Positions 1 through 9,713 of a stretch of 64,000 nt of DNA are shown one piece after another; positions within the stretch are counted from its first letter, which is position 1; every line of letters begins with the position of its first letter. The stretch covers positions 248,001 through 312,000 of the forward strand of contig CAVOPB010000003.1 of NCBI GenBank assembly GCA_963697805.1, read 5' to 3'. The DNA is from VRUE01 sp963697805 (GTDB lineage: Bacteria > Actinomycetota > Thermoleophilia > Solirubrobacterales > 70-9). A program made the position numbers and the translations under genes. The notes under the pieces were generated by a model. That model did not search any database. It was not told the origin of the DNA and saw nothing but the letters and a program-made list of their open reading frames with translations.

Positions 1-471
1 CTACCAGCGGTAGTGCGCGAAGGCCTTGTTGGCCTGGGCCATGCGGTAGATGTCGTCCTTCCGCTTCCAGGCCCCGCCCTGTTGCTGGGTCGAGTCGAGG
101 ATTTCGCTGGCGAGCCGGTCCGACATCGAGTACTCGCGGCGGTTGCGTGCGAAGTCGACGAGCCAGCGGACCGCGAGGGTGCGGGCGCGCCGCGCCGGGA
201 CCTCGACAGGGACCTGGTAGGTGGCGCCGCCGACGCGGCGGGAGCGGACCTCGAGGACGGGGGTCAGCTGTTTGATCGCCGCCTCGAGGGTCTCGACCGG
301 ATCCTCGCTGCTGCGCTCGCCGACGATCGCCAGCGCGTCGTAGACGATCCGCTCGGCGAGTGACTTTTTACCGTCGCGCATCACCTTGTTGATCGTCTGC
401 TGGACGAGCCTGTTGCGGTGGCGCGCGTCGGACTCGACAGGGCGGATCTGGGCGGCGGAACGACGCGGCAT
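1..471 (-). CDS. rpsG: 30S ribosomal protein S7
   Basis: This is a full-length S7 of 156 aa, the usual size. The protein nucleates assembly of the 30S head on the 3' domain of 16S rRNA and contacts E-site tRNA. The N-terminal MPRR start, the central GGATYQVPVEV segment (about residues 81-91) and the C-terminal MAQANKAFAHYRW are family hallmarks. Its ATG overlaps the rpsL stop as TGATG, so the two are translationally coupled. The stop codon lies at the very edge of the window. It runs leftward, away from fusA, which is unusual for an rpsL-rpsG-fusA-tuf locus. Confidence 0.97.
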   Translation of the reverse strand: MPRRSAAQIRPVESDARHRNRLVQQTINKVMRDGKKSLAERIVYDALAIVGERSSEDPVETLEAAIKQLTPVLEVRSRRVGGATYQVPVEVPARRARTLAVRWLVDFARNRREYSMSDRLASEILDSTQQQGGAWKRKDDIYRMAQANKAFAHYRW

Positions 472-866
472 CAGGAAGCCTTGACGCCGTAGCGAGAGCG
501 GGCCTGCTTGCGGTCGGAGACGCCGGCGGCGTCGAGCGTGCCTCGGACGACCTTGTAGCGGACGCCCGGCAGGTCCTTGACCCGGCCGCCGCGGACCAGG
601 ACCACGGAGTGCTCCTGCAGGTTGTGACCCTCGCCGGGGATGTAGGTGGTGACCTCCATCCCGTTGGTCAGGCGCACACGGGCGATCTTGCGAAGCGCGG
701 AGTTCGGCTTCTTCGGGGTTACGGTCGCGACACGGGTGCAGACGCCACGCCTCTGCGGCGCCGAGACCCTCTTCTTGCGCCCCTGGCCCGACTTGAGGCC
801 CGGCGTCGTCGTCTTCTTCTTAGGGCGCTTGCGGCCCTTGCGAATAAGTTGATTCGTGTTCGGCAC
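471..866 (-). CDS. rpsL: 30S ribosomal protein S12
   Basis: S12 (131 aa) sits at the decoding centre of the 30S subunit. The N-terminal NTNQLIRKGR and the streptomycin-region motifs TPKKPNSALRK and PGEGHNLQEH are all visible. The best start is GTG at 866, giving VPNTNQLIRKG; the nearby ATG at 876 is out of frame. No Shine-Dalgarno sequence precedes it, but a TACCAT -10-like box lies 8 nt upstream, so the mRNA may be leaderless. An upstream same-strand ORF in another frame runs 148 nt into this gene. Confidence 0.96.
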   Translation of the reverse strand: MPNTNQLIRKGRKRPKKKTTTPGLKSGQGRKKRVSAPQRRGVCTRVATVTPKKPNSALRKIARVRLTNGMEVTTYIPGEGHNLQEHSVVLVRGGRVKDLPGVRYKVVRGTLDAAGVSDRKQARSRYGVKAS

Positions 867-1696
867 GGTCGCGCATGGTAGCGGGCTGCGGCTCTCGGAG
901 CGAGGATGAGCAGGATTCCGCCGAGCATCAAGCCCCCCGTCGCAGCCAGCTCGGCGTAGAACCCGTCCTGCAGCACCGCCGTCGCCCCCGCGAAGCGCGC
1001 CGCCTGGGAGCCGGTGTCGAGTCCGGCCGGCCGGTCGATGAGCAGGACGACGCCCAGCCCGATCAGGCCGAGGACGAAGACGATCCGGCCGAGCCGGTTG
1101 CGCCCGGTCGCCGCCGCCAGCACCGCGAGCGCCGCGGCGAGCGCCCCGACGGGGGCCAGCAGGTAGGCGTGGGCGGCGCCGGCGGCTTCGACGCCGACGA
1201 GAGGGGGGGAGGCGCCCGGCAGTCCCGCGTACCCCGGCTGCCCGACCTCGACCCCGCGGTAGTCGATGAACTGCGAGACGACCAGGCAGACCCCGGCGGC
1301 GAAGATCACCGAGCAGATCGCGCGTTCGGGGGTGAGGATCGCGCTTAGCCTGGTGGCGACCCGGATCGCCCGGTCGCGTGTCCCAAGCAGCCGCCGTTCC
1401 AGGAACGAGAAGCCGCGGAGGAGGAGGACGCCGACCGGACGCAGGCGACGACCGACCCATCGCGACCCGCGCTTCGCGGCCGTGGCTACCCGCCGCAGCC
1501 GGCGCTCGATCGGCGGCCAGAAGCGGACCATCAGGCGGTTGACCCTCTGATCCAGCCTCCTCGTCGCCTGCTGCGCCCGGCTCCAGGCGAGGCGCGGAAG
1601 CGCGCGCAGGCGACGCCTCGTCGCTGCTATCATCGCGCGTCGCTCAGGCTTCTTTTTTGCTGGACGTTTCGCCGGGCCCGCGAGGGCCTTTTTCAT
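719..1696 (-). CDS. Conserved-looking multi-pass membrane protein, function unknown
   Basis: The family is not recognised. From ATG 1696 the product is 325 aa. It begins with a very basic segment (KKALAGPAKRPAKKK) and an Arg-rich helix of about 90 residues. Then come four hydrophobic stretches: near ICSVIFAAGVCLVV, AYLLAPVGALAAALAVL, IVFVLGLIGLGVVLLI and GGLMLGGILLILA. The only in-frame stop (719) lies 148 nt inside rpsL, so the last 49 or so codons, an Arg-rich tail, are read from rpsL in a shifted frame. It may be an inner-membrane protein co-transcribed with rpsL-rpsG. ATG 1633 is an alternative start. Confidence 0.55.
   Translation of the reverse strand: MKKALAGPAKRPAKKKPERRAMIAATRRRLRALPRLAWSRAQQATRRLDQRVNRLMVRFWPPIERRLRRVATAAKRGSRWVGRRLRPVGVLLLRGFSFLERRLLGTRDRAIRVATRLSAILTPERAICSVIFAAGVCLVVSQFIDYRGVEVGQPGYAGLPGASPPLVGVEAAGAAHAYLLAPVGALAAALAVLAAATGRNRLGRIVFVLGLIGLGVVLLIDRPAGLDTGSQAARFAGATAVLQDGFYAELAATGGLMLGGILLILAPRAAARYHARPCRTRINLFARAASALRRRRRRRASSRARGARRGSRRRRGVASAPVSRP
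875..880 (-). promoter_or_regulatory. Candidate -10 box of leaderless rpsL
   Basis: TACCAT on the minus strand ends 8 nt before the GTG start of rpsL. There is no Shine-Dalgarno sequence in the interval. The geometry is that of a leaderless transcript. No convincing -35 was identified. Confidence 0.35.
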
Positions 1697-1769
1697 GCGC
1701 CGATCCCGGCCTTTGCCGGAAGGCTCTCTTTTCGTTCCCCTCTTCACTCCGACCCCGTACCTTAAGACC

Positions 1770-3881
<2,112 letters not shown>

Positions 3882-3934
3882 AACACGACCTCCACTGCGT
3901 CGGACGGACGGTGCCGGCGGGCGTTCGATCCAGC

Positions 3935-3978
3935 TATATTTTCCAGGTTCGCCTTCAGGCAGCGCGACACGCGCTGCC
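3935..3978 (+). promoter_or_regulatory. tuf leader: candidate -10 box and hairpin
   Basis: The 169-bp fusA-tuf gap contains TATATT at 3935-3940, a good -10 candidate without an obvious -35. Downstream, GGCAGCGC (3958-3965) pairs perfectly with GCGCTGCC (3971-3978) around a 5-nt loop. No T-run follows. The hairpin could be the fusA terminator or a structure in a long tuf 5' UTR of about 100 nt. Confidence 0.4.
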
Positions 3979-4050
3979 CTAGGGCACTTCCAGCAAGACT
4001 TAACCAGCCAAACCAGACGGAACCCGACTCGAAAGGTAGAACGGAGAGCG

Positions 4051-5235
4051 ATGTCAAAGGAGAAGTTCGAGCGCGATAAGCCGCATGTGAACGTCGGCAC
4101 GATCGGTCACATCGACCACGGCAAGACGACGCTCACTGCAGCGATCACCAAGACGCTCTCCGGCAAAGGCGAGACCGAGGCGAAAAGCTTCGAGGAGATC
4201 GACAACGCGCCCGAGGAGAAAGAGCGCGGGATCACGATCGCGACCTCGCACGTCGAGTACGAAACGGATAACCGTCACTACGCGCACGTCGACTGCCCGG
4301 GTCACGCCGACTATGTCAAGAACATGATCACCGGCGCCGCCCAGATGGACGGCGCGATCCTGGTCGTCTCGGCCGCCGACGGTGTGATGCCGCAGACGCG
4401 CGAGCACATCCTGCTCGCCCGCCAGGTCAACGTCCCCCACGTCATCGTCTTCCTCAACAAGATCGACCAGGTCGACGACGACGAGCTGATCGAGCTCGTC
4501 GAGGAGGAGGTCAAGGACCTGCTCAACGAGTACGACTTCCCGGGCGACGAGACCCCGATCGTCAAAGGCTCGGCGCTGAAGGCGCTCGAGGGCGACGAAG
4601 ATGCTCAGAAGGCCGTCTTTGAACTTGCCGACGCGCTCGACTCCTACATCCCGGAGCCGGTCCGCGAGCTCGACAAGCCTTTCCTGATGCCGATCGAGGA
4701 CATCTTCTCGATCACCGGCCGCGGCACCGTCGCCACCGGCCGCGTCGAGCAGGGCATCGTCAACACCGGTGACGAGGTCGAGATCGTCGGCATGAAGGAC
4801 ACGACCACGACCGTGGTCACCGGGGTCGAGATGTTCCGCAAGCTCCTCGACCAGGGCCAGGCGGGCGACAACATCGGCGCCCTCCTGCGCGGCACCAAGC
4901 GGGAGGAGATCGAGCGCGGCCAGGTCCTGTGCAAGCCGGGATCGATCACCCCGCACACCAAATTCAAAGCTGAGGTCTACTGCCTGAAGAAGGAGGAGGG
5001 TGGCCGTCACACTCCGTTCTTCTCGGGCTACCGGCCTCAGTTCTACTTCCGCACGACCGACGTGACCGGGATCGCCAACCTCCCCGAGGGGACCGAGATG
5101 GTAATGCCGGGAGACAACGTCGAGATGACGATCGAGCTGATCCAGCCGATCGCCATGGACCAGGGCCTTCGCTTCGCTATTCGCGAGGGCGGCCGGACCG
5201 TGGGGTCGGGTGTCGTCGCCGACGTCATCGAGTAG
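4051..5235 (+). CDS. tuf: Elongation factor Tu
   Basis: EF-Tu (394 aa) delivers aminoacyl-tRNA to the ribosomal A site as a GTP ternary complex. GHIDHGKT (19-26), DCPGHADY (81-88) and NKID (136-139) form the nucleotide site. Domain II (GRGTVATGRVEQG) and domain III follow. The start is supported by the purine-rich ACGGAGAG about 5 nt upstream of ATG. It lies 169 bp after fusA with its own candidate promoter and is followed by a GC-rich hairpin. Confidence 0.98.
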   Translation: MSKEKFERDKPHVNVGTIGHIDHGKTTLTAAITKTLSGKGETEAKSFEEIDNAPEEKERGITIATSHVEYETDNRHYAHVDCPGHADYVKNMITGAAQMDGAILVVSAADGVMPQTREHILLARQVNVPHVIVFLNKIDQVDDDELIELVEEEVKDLLNEYDFPGDETPIVKGSALKALEGDEDAQKAVFELADALDSYIPEPVRELDKPFLMPIEDIFSITGRGTVATGRVEQGIVNTGDEVEIVGMKDTTTTVVTGVEMFRKLLDQGQAGDNIGALLRGTKREEIERGQVLCKPGSITPHTKFKAEVYCLKKEEGGRHTPFFSGYRPQFYFRTTDVTGIANLPEGTEMVMPGDNVEMTIELIQPIAMDQGLRFAIREGGRTVGSGVVADVIE

Positions 5236-5242
5236 TACCCAA

Positions 5243-5266
5243 GGGGCGGGCCGAGCACCCCGCCCC
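5243..5266 (+). terminator. GC-rich hairpin after tuf
   Basis: GGGGCGGG (5243-5250) pairs with CCCGCCCC (5259-5266) across an 8-nt loop, 8 nt after the tuf stop codon. There is no U-tract, as is common for terminators or pause hairpins in high-GC actinobacteria. Confidence 0.5.
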
Positions 5267-5313
5267 CTCGCCGCGATGGCAGCGGTGGGACAACTGCAAA
5301 AGAACATACGACC

Positions 5314-5349
5314 GGGGCGGCGCCCCACCACGTTCAGGGGCGGCGCCCC
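5314..5349 (+). repeat. Tandem GC hairpins in the rpsJ leader
   Basis: The 13-mer GGGGCGGCGCCCC occurs at 5314-5326 and again at 5337-5349. Each copy can fold alone (5-bp stem, GGC loop), and the two can also pair with each other almost completely. They sit 46 nt upstream of the rpsJ start, in the leader of the S10 operon. They could be a second terminator or a switchable leader structure. Confidence 0.45.
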
Positions 5350-5394
5350 TTTCACGCGGTAAGGGCCGCACCAAAGGAAAAGGAACAGAGAACC

Positions 5395-5715
5395 GTGGCG
5401 ACAATCGCGGCGCAGAAAATTCGAATCAGGTTGAAGGCGTACGACCACGACGCCATAGACCGCGCTGCCCGCGAGATCGTCGAGACCGCGGAGCGGACCG
5501 GGGCCAGCGTCTCCGGACCGGTTCCCTTGCCGACCGAGAAAAACGTGTACTGCGTGATCCGCTCCCCGTTCAAGGACAAGGACTCCCGCGAGCACTTCGA
5601 GATCCGCACCCACAAGCGGCTGATCGACATCCTCCAGCCGTCGCCGAAAACCGTCGACTCCCTCCAGCGCCTCGATTCGCTGCCGGCGGGCGTCGACATC
5701 GAGATCAGGCTGTAG
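5395..5715 (+). CDS. rpsJ: 30S ribosomal protein S10
   Basis: S10 (106 aa) is a 30S head protein and, with NusB, a transcription antitermination factor. The core QKIRIRLKAYDHDAIDRA and the loop RTHKRLIDILQPSPKTVD are diagnostic. Translation starts at GTG 5395 after an A/G-rich stretch (AAAGGAAAAGGA). It is the first gene of the S10 operon, with 160 bp of structured leader upstream, and is followed after 2 nt by rplC. Confidence 0.97.
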   Translation: MATIAAQKIRIRLKAYDHDAIDRAAREIVETAERTGASVSGPVPLPTEKNVYCVIRSPFKDKDSREHFEIRTHKRLIDILQPSPKTVDSLQRLDSLPAGVDIEIRL

Positions 5716-5717
5716 CG

Positions 5718-6347
5718 ATGGCGGCGATCCTCGGGAAGAAGCTGGGTATGACGCAGGTCTTCCGCGAGGACGGCACCGTCGTCCCGGTCACGGTCATCGA
5801 GGCCGGCCCCTGCAAGGTGACCGCGGTCCGCGACGCCGAGCGCGACGGCTACGCGGCCGTGCAACTCGCCTTCGACGAGGTCAAGGAGGGCAAGCTGACC
5901 GGCGCTGAGCTCGGCCACCTGAAGAAGGCCGGAGCGCCGCCGATGCGCCACCTGGCCGAGTTTCGCGACGAGAATCTCGGCGCCGAGGAGGGTCCCAAGA
6001 TCGGCGACGACGTCACCGTCGCCTCGTTCGAGTCCGGCCAGAAGGTGAAGGTCTCCGGCGTCTCGATCGGGAAGGGCTTCCAGGGCGGGATCAAGCGCCA
6101 CAACTTCAGCCGCGGCCCGGTCTCACACGGCTCCCACAACGTGCGGGCACCCGGTTCGATCGGCGCCAGCGCCTTCCCGGCACGCGTCTTCAAAGGGATG
6201 CGAATGCCGGGGCAGATGGGCAACAAGCGGATCACGCAACACGGCCTCGAAGTCGCCGAGGTCGACGCCGAGCGAAATCTCCTGCTGGTCCGGGGCTCGG
6301 TTCCCGGATCGAAGAACACCCTGCTCGAGGTGAGGACCGATGAGTAA
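5718..6347 (+). CDS. rplC: 50S ribosomal protein L3
   Basis: L3 (209 aa) is an early 23S rRNA assembly protein near the peptidyl-transferase centre. The N-terminal ILGKKLGMTQVF and the conserved loop RGPVSHGSHNVRAPGSIG (central region) identify it. It starts 2 nt after rpsJ stops and overlaps rplD by 8 nt. Confidence 0.97.
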   Translation: MAAILGKKLGMTQVFREDGTVVPVTVIEAGPCKVTAVRDAERDGYAAVQLAFDEVKEGKLTGAELGHLKKAGAPPMRHLAEFRDENLGAEEGPKIGDDVTVASFESGQKVKVSGVSIGKGFQGGIKRHNFSRGPVSHGSHNVRAPGSIGASAFPARVFKGMRMPGQMGNKRITQHGLEVAEVDAERNLLLVRGSVPGSKNTLLEVRTDE

Positions 6348-6951
6348 AGCGGCGGTTCTCGGCAAGACCACCAAAGTCGACCTTCCGAAAGAGCTCTTCA
6401 CCGAGCCCTTTCACCACTCGCTCGTGCACGAGACGGCCCGCGCCGACCTGGCCGCACGCCGGCGGGGCACCGCGTCGACCCTCAGCCGTGGCGAGGTCAC
6501 GATGACCACCGCCAAGGCCTGGCGCCAGAAGGGGACCGGGCGTGCCCGCGCCGGCGCCCTCAGCGTGCCGAACCGCATCGGTGGCGGCGTCGCCTTCGGC
6601 CCGAAGCCGCGCCACTTCACCGTCAAGGTCAACCGCAAAGCTCGCCGCAAGGCGTTGCGGTCGGCCCTCTCGGTCCACGCCGAGCGGGGCAGCATCGCGC
6701 TCCTGGACCCGGCCGCCTTCGAGACCCCCTCGACCAAGGCCGCGGCCCAGGCGCTCGTGAAATGGGACGCCACACGGCCGACCCTCGTCGTCCTCGACGC
6801 CGAGGAGGTCGGCGCCCTGAAGAGCTTCCGCAACATCGAGCGGGTGACGGTCGCCGAGGTGAGCTCGATCGGGGTCGCCGACGTGATCGGCGCCGCCTCG
6901 CTGGTCGTCTCGGAGGGCGCGATGGACAAGCTCAAGGCGAGGCTTTCCTGA
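6340..6951 (+). CDS. rplD: 50S ribosomal protein L4
   Basis: L4 (203 aa) lines the exit-tunnel constriction. In E. coli it also autoregulates the S10 operon. The tunnel loop WRQKGTGRARAGALSVPN is clear at about residues 60-80. ATG 6340 overlaps the rplC end. Its TGA overlaps the ATG of a 22-codon mini-ORF within repeat R1, which bridges to rplW. Confidence 0.96.
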   Translation: MSKAAVLGKTTKVDLPKELFTEPFHHSLVHETARADLAARRRGTASTLSRGEVTMTTAKAWRQKGTGRARAGALSVPNRIGGGVAFGPKPRHFTVKVNRKARRKALRSALSVHAERGSIALLDPAAFETPSTKAAAQALVKWDATRPTLVVLDAEEVGALKSFRNIERVTVAEVSSIGVADVIGAASLVVSEGAMDKLKARLS

Positions 6952-7009
6952 TGAGCGCGGGGCGAGCAAGCGTCCATCTCTGGCCTTTCGCGCCGCGACC
7001 GAAGCGCGA
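6952..7009 (+). repeat. R1 intercistronic repeat, copy A (rplD-rplW)
   Basis: This 58-bp unit begins TGAGCGCGGGGCGAGC directly at the end of rplD and ends GAAGCGCGA. It matches the segment 57762-57819 read on the minus strand at about 51 of 58 positions by eye. A shorter relative lies between rplN and rplX. The whole rplD-rplW gap forms a 22-codon reading frame from ATG 6951 to TGA 7019 whose stop overlaps the rplW ATG. It can therefore carry ribosomes from gene to gene. Confidence 0.7.
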
Positions 7010-7018
7010 GGTCGCCTG

Positions 7019-7318
7019 ATGGACCCCCGGAACGTCCTCATCCGCCCGGTCGTCTCGGAGAAGAGCTACGCGCTGATCGCCGAAGGCAAGTACACGTTCC
7101 GGGTCGATCACCGCGCCCACAAGACGCAGATCGCCCACGCGGTCGAAGAGATCTTCGGCGTCGATGTCGCCTCGGTGCGGACCTCGCAGGTCCGGGCGAA
7201 GCCGAAGCGGCGCAACCTGGCCCAGCCGATCGGCAAGACGCGCGCCTGGAAGAAGGCGATCGTCCAGCTCGCGCCGGGAGAGCGAATCGAGTTGTTCGAG
7301 GGCGCGGAGACCGCCTAG
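7019..7318 (+). CDS. rplW: 50S ribosomal protein L23
   Basis: L23 (99 aa) sits at the tunnel exit and binds SRP, trigger factor and SecY. The N-terminus DPRNVLIRPVVSEKSYALI and the C-terminal KKAIVQLAPGERIELFEG are typical. ATG 7019 overlaps the stop of the mini-ORF in repeat R1. A 67-bp gap separates it from rplD, unlike the tight spacing elsewhere in the operon. Confidence 0.95.
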   Translation: MDPRNVLIRPVVSEKSYALIAEGKYTFRVDHRAHKTQIAHAVEEIFGVDVASVRTSQVRAKPKRRNLAQPIGKTRAWKKAIVQLAPGERIELFEGAETA

Positions 7319-7331
7319 AAACGGAAGAGCG

Positions 7332-8174
7332 ATGCCGAACCGCAAAACAAAGCCCACCAGCCCTGGACGCCGCTTCGCGACGTACCCGTTGCGCGAGCAG
7401 CTGACCGCCTCCGAGCCGGAACGCAAGCTGACCGAGGGCCTGCGCAAGTCCGGAGGCCGCAACAGCAACGGTCGCGTCACCGCCCGCCACCGCGGCGGCG
7501 GTGCCAAGCGCCGCTACCGCCGGGTCGACTTCAAGCGCCGCAAGGACGGGGTTCCGGCCAAGGTCGCGACGATCGAGTACGACCCGAATCGGAGCTGCTA
7601 CATCGCGCTGCTGCACTACGCGGACGGCGAGAAGAGCTACATCCTCGCCCCGGCCGGCCTCGCGGTCGGCGACGGTGTCCAGTCCGGAAAAGGGGCGGAC
7701 ATCAGGCCCGGCAACGCGCTCTCACTGCGTGAGATGCCGACCGGGACCGTGGTCCACAACGTCGAGATGGTCCCCGGTCAGGGCGGCAAGCTGGGCCGAG
7801 CTGCCGGGACCGCGATCCAGCTTGCCGCCAAGGAGGGGGACATGGTCACGCTCCGCCTCCCCTCCTCGGAGATGCGGATGGTCCGCGCCGATTGCCGGGC
7901 GACGGTCGGCTCGCTGTCCAACCCCGAGCACCAGAACATCAAGATCGGCAAGGCGGGGCGCAACCGACACAAGGGCAAGCGCCCGCAGACCAGGGGGGTG
8001 GCGATGAACCCGGTCGACCACCCGCACGGCGGCGGCGAGGCCCATCACACCCCGGGCGGGCACCCGGTAACCCCATGGGGAAAGCCGACCCTCGGCTACC
8101 GGACCCGCAAGAAGGGCAAGCAATCCGATCGCTACATCGTCCGTGGCCGCAGGCGCGGGAAGAAGAAGAGGTAG
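7332..8174 (+). CDS. rplB: 50S ribosomal protein L2
   Basis: L2 (280 aa) binds 23S rRNA domain IV and is needed for subunit joining and peptidyl-transferase activity. NSNGRVTARHRGGGAKRRYR and the C-terminal GVAMNPVDHPHGGGE (with the conserved His) are present. ATG 7332 was chosen because it gives the usual length and follows GGAAGAGCG. The longer in-frame extension from 7164 lies inside rplW and is spurious. Confidence 0.97.
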   Translation: MPNRKTKPTSPGRRFATYPLREQLTASEPERKLTEGLRKSGGRNSNGRVTARHRGGGAKRRYRRVDFKRRKDGVPAKVATIEYDPNRSCYIALLHYADGEKSYILAPAGLAVGDGVQSGKGADIRPGNALSLREMPTGTVVHNVEMVPGQGGKLGRAAGTAIQLAAKEGDMVTLRLPSSEMRMVRADCRATVGSLSNPEHQNIKIGKAGRNRHKGKRPQTRGVAMNPVDHPHGGGEAHHTPGGHPVTPWGKPTLGYRTRKKGKQSDRYIVRGRRRGKKKR

Positions 8175-8177
8175 CTC

Positions 8178-8453
8178 GTGGGACGCTCGACGAAAAAGGG
8201 CCCGTGGGTCGAAGAGGCGCTGATAAAGCGGGTCGAGGCGATGAACGAGTCCGGCCAGAAACAGATGGTGAAAACCTGGTCGCGGACCTCGACCGTCTTC
8301 CCCGAGATGGTCGGGCACACGATCGCCGTCCACGATGGCCGCAAGCACGTGCCGGTCTTCATCTCCGAGTCGATGGTCGGGCACAAGCTCGGCGAGTTCG
8401 CCCCGACCCGCACCTTCCGCGCCCACTCCGGAACCGGCAAGTCGTCGGAGTAG
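8178..8453 (+). CDS. rpsS: 30S ribosomal protein S19
   Basis: S19 (91 aa) binds the 30S head next to S13. RSTKKGPWVEEALIKRV, the RTSTVFPEMVGHTIAVH core and GHKLGEFAPTRTF are characteristic. GTG 8178 lies 3 nt after rplB stops. It is followed after 2 nt by rplV. Confidence 0.96.
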   Translation: MGRSTKKGPWVEEALIKRVEAMNESGQKQMVKTWSRTSTVFPEMVGHTIAVHDGRKHVPVFISESMVGHKLGEFAPTRTFRAHSGTGKSSE

Positions 8454-8455
8454 AG

Positions 8456-8986
8456 ATGGCTGACGAGAAACAGAAAAAAGACGCCAAAAAAGCTTCGCCG
8501 AAAAAATCGGCGCCGAAAAAAGCTGCCAAAAAAGCAGCGAAAAAATCGGCGCCGGAAAAATCCGCGAAAGGCAAAGAGGCCGAGAAAAAGGCGCCGGCGA
8601 AAAAGGACGCGAAGAAAAAAGAGGCCCCGAAACCCGCCCCGATCGTCGTCCGCGCCAGCTCGCGCTATGTCCGGATCCCGCCGCGCAAGGCCCGACTGGT
8701 CGCCAACCAGGTCCGCGGCATGCACATCGATCGCGCCCGGGCCCTGCTCGAGTTCTCCCCGCGCGGCGCTGCCCAGGACATCCGCAAGCTGATCGAGTCG
8801 GCCGCCTCCAACGCCGAAAACAACCACGACCTGATCGCCGACGAGATGAAGGTGGTCGAGATCACCGTCGACGAAGGCCCGACCCTGCGCCGGTTCCGGC
8901 CGCGGGCGCTCGGCCGCGCGACCCCGATCAACAAGCGGACCAGCCACATCGCCGTCGCACTCAGCCCCGAGGGAGAGGATTTCTGA
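8456..8986 (+). CDS. rplV: 50S ribosomal protein L22 with basic N-terminal extension
   Basis: The L22 core (about residues 63-176, from VVRASSRYVRIPPRKARLVA to RTSHIAVAL) is normal. It reaches into the exit tunnel. Ahead of it is an extension of about 62 residues made almost only of Lys, Ala, Pro and Glu with repeated KKSAPKK/KKAAKK units, like histone-H1-type tails. The extension is encoded with AAA rather than AAG, producing at least seven A6 runs in a GC-rich genome. ATG 8456 follows the rpsS TAG by 2 nt, so the extension appears translated. Confidence 0.93.
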   Translation: MADEKQKKDAKKASPKKSAPKKAAKKAAKKSAPEKSAKGKEAEKKAPAKKDAKKKEAPKPAPIVVRASSRYVRIPPRKARLVANQVRGMHIDRARALLEFSPRGAAQDIRKLIESAASNAENNHDLIADEMKVVEITVDEGPTLRRFRPRALGRATPINKRTSHIAVALSPEGEDF

Positions 8987-8987
8987 G

Positions 8988-9713
8988 ATGGGACAGAAGA
9001 TCCACCCCGGCGGCTTCAGGGTCGGCTACATCCAGGACTGGAAGTCGAACTGGTTCGACGAGAAGGGGTTCGCGGACGTCCTCCAGGAGGACCTCCAGAT
9101 TCGCGACCACATCGAGAAGAAACTCGCGCACGCGGGCCTCTCCGAAATCACGATCGAGCGCCGCGGCGAGGTGGCCGTCGACATCCACACCGCCCGCCCC
9201 GGAATCGTGATCGGCAAGTCCGGCAGCGAAGTCGACGCCCTGCGCAAGGAGCTTCACAAGCTGACCGGTAAACCGGTGAAAGTGAACATCCGCGAGGTCA
9301 AGCGGCCCGAGCTCGACGCAAAACTGGTCGCCCAGTCGATCGCCGAGCAGCTCCAGAACCGGGTTGCCTTCCGGCGGGCGATGAAACGGGCCCTGACCTC
9401 GGCGATGCGCTCCGGCGCGAAAGGGGTCAAGGTCCAGGTCTCCGGTCGCCTCGGCGGCGCGGAGATGGCGCGCACCGAAGGCTATTCCGACGGCCGGGTC
9501 CCGCTCCACACCCTGCGGGCGAACATCGACTACGGCTTCTACGAGGCCCGCACCACCGCCGGCCGGATCGGCGTCAAATGCTGGATCAACAAGGGCGAGG
9601 TGATGCCCGAGGGGTTCCGCTCCGACCAGGTTCCGGGCGACGGCGAGCCACCGCCGCCTCAGCGCGGTCGGGGCCCAGGCCCGGATCGAGGCCGCGGGGG
9701 AGGTGGTCGCTGA
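8988..9713 (+). CDS. rpsC: 30S ribosomal protein S3
   Basis: S3 (241 aa) lies at the mRNA entry channel. GQKIHPGGFRVGYIQDWKS starts the protein. The KH domain motif GIVIGKSGSEVDALRKEL (about 72-89) and the C-domain AEMARTEGYSDGRVPLHTLRA are present. A short Pro/Gly/Arg tail ends it. ATG 8988 follows rplV directly, and its TGA overlaps the rplP ATG. Confidence 0.97.
   Translation: MGQKIHPGGFRVGYIQDWKSNWFDEKGFADVLQEDLQIRDHIEKKLAHAGLSEITIERRGEVAVDIHTARPGIVIGKSGSEVDALRKELHKLTGKPVKVNIREVKRPELDAKLVAQSIAEQLQNRVAFRRAMKRALTSAMRSGAKGVKVQVSGRLGGAEMARTEGYSDGRVPLHTLRANIDYGFYEARTTAGRIGVKCWINKGEVMPEGFRSDQVPGDGEPPPPQRGRGPGPDRGRGGGGR

Noticed and set aside
4054..5613. 519-codon open frame antisense to tuf and rpsJ
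   Set aside because: Same cause; its sequence is a reflection of EF-Tu codons and crosses a gene boundary and hairpins.
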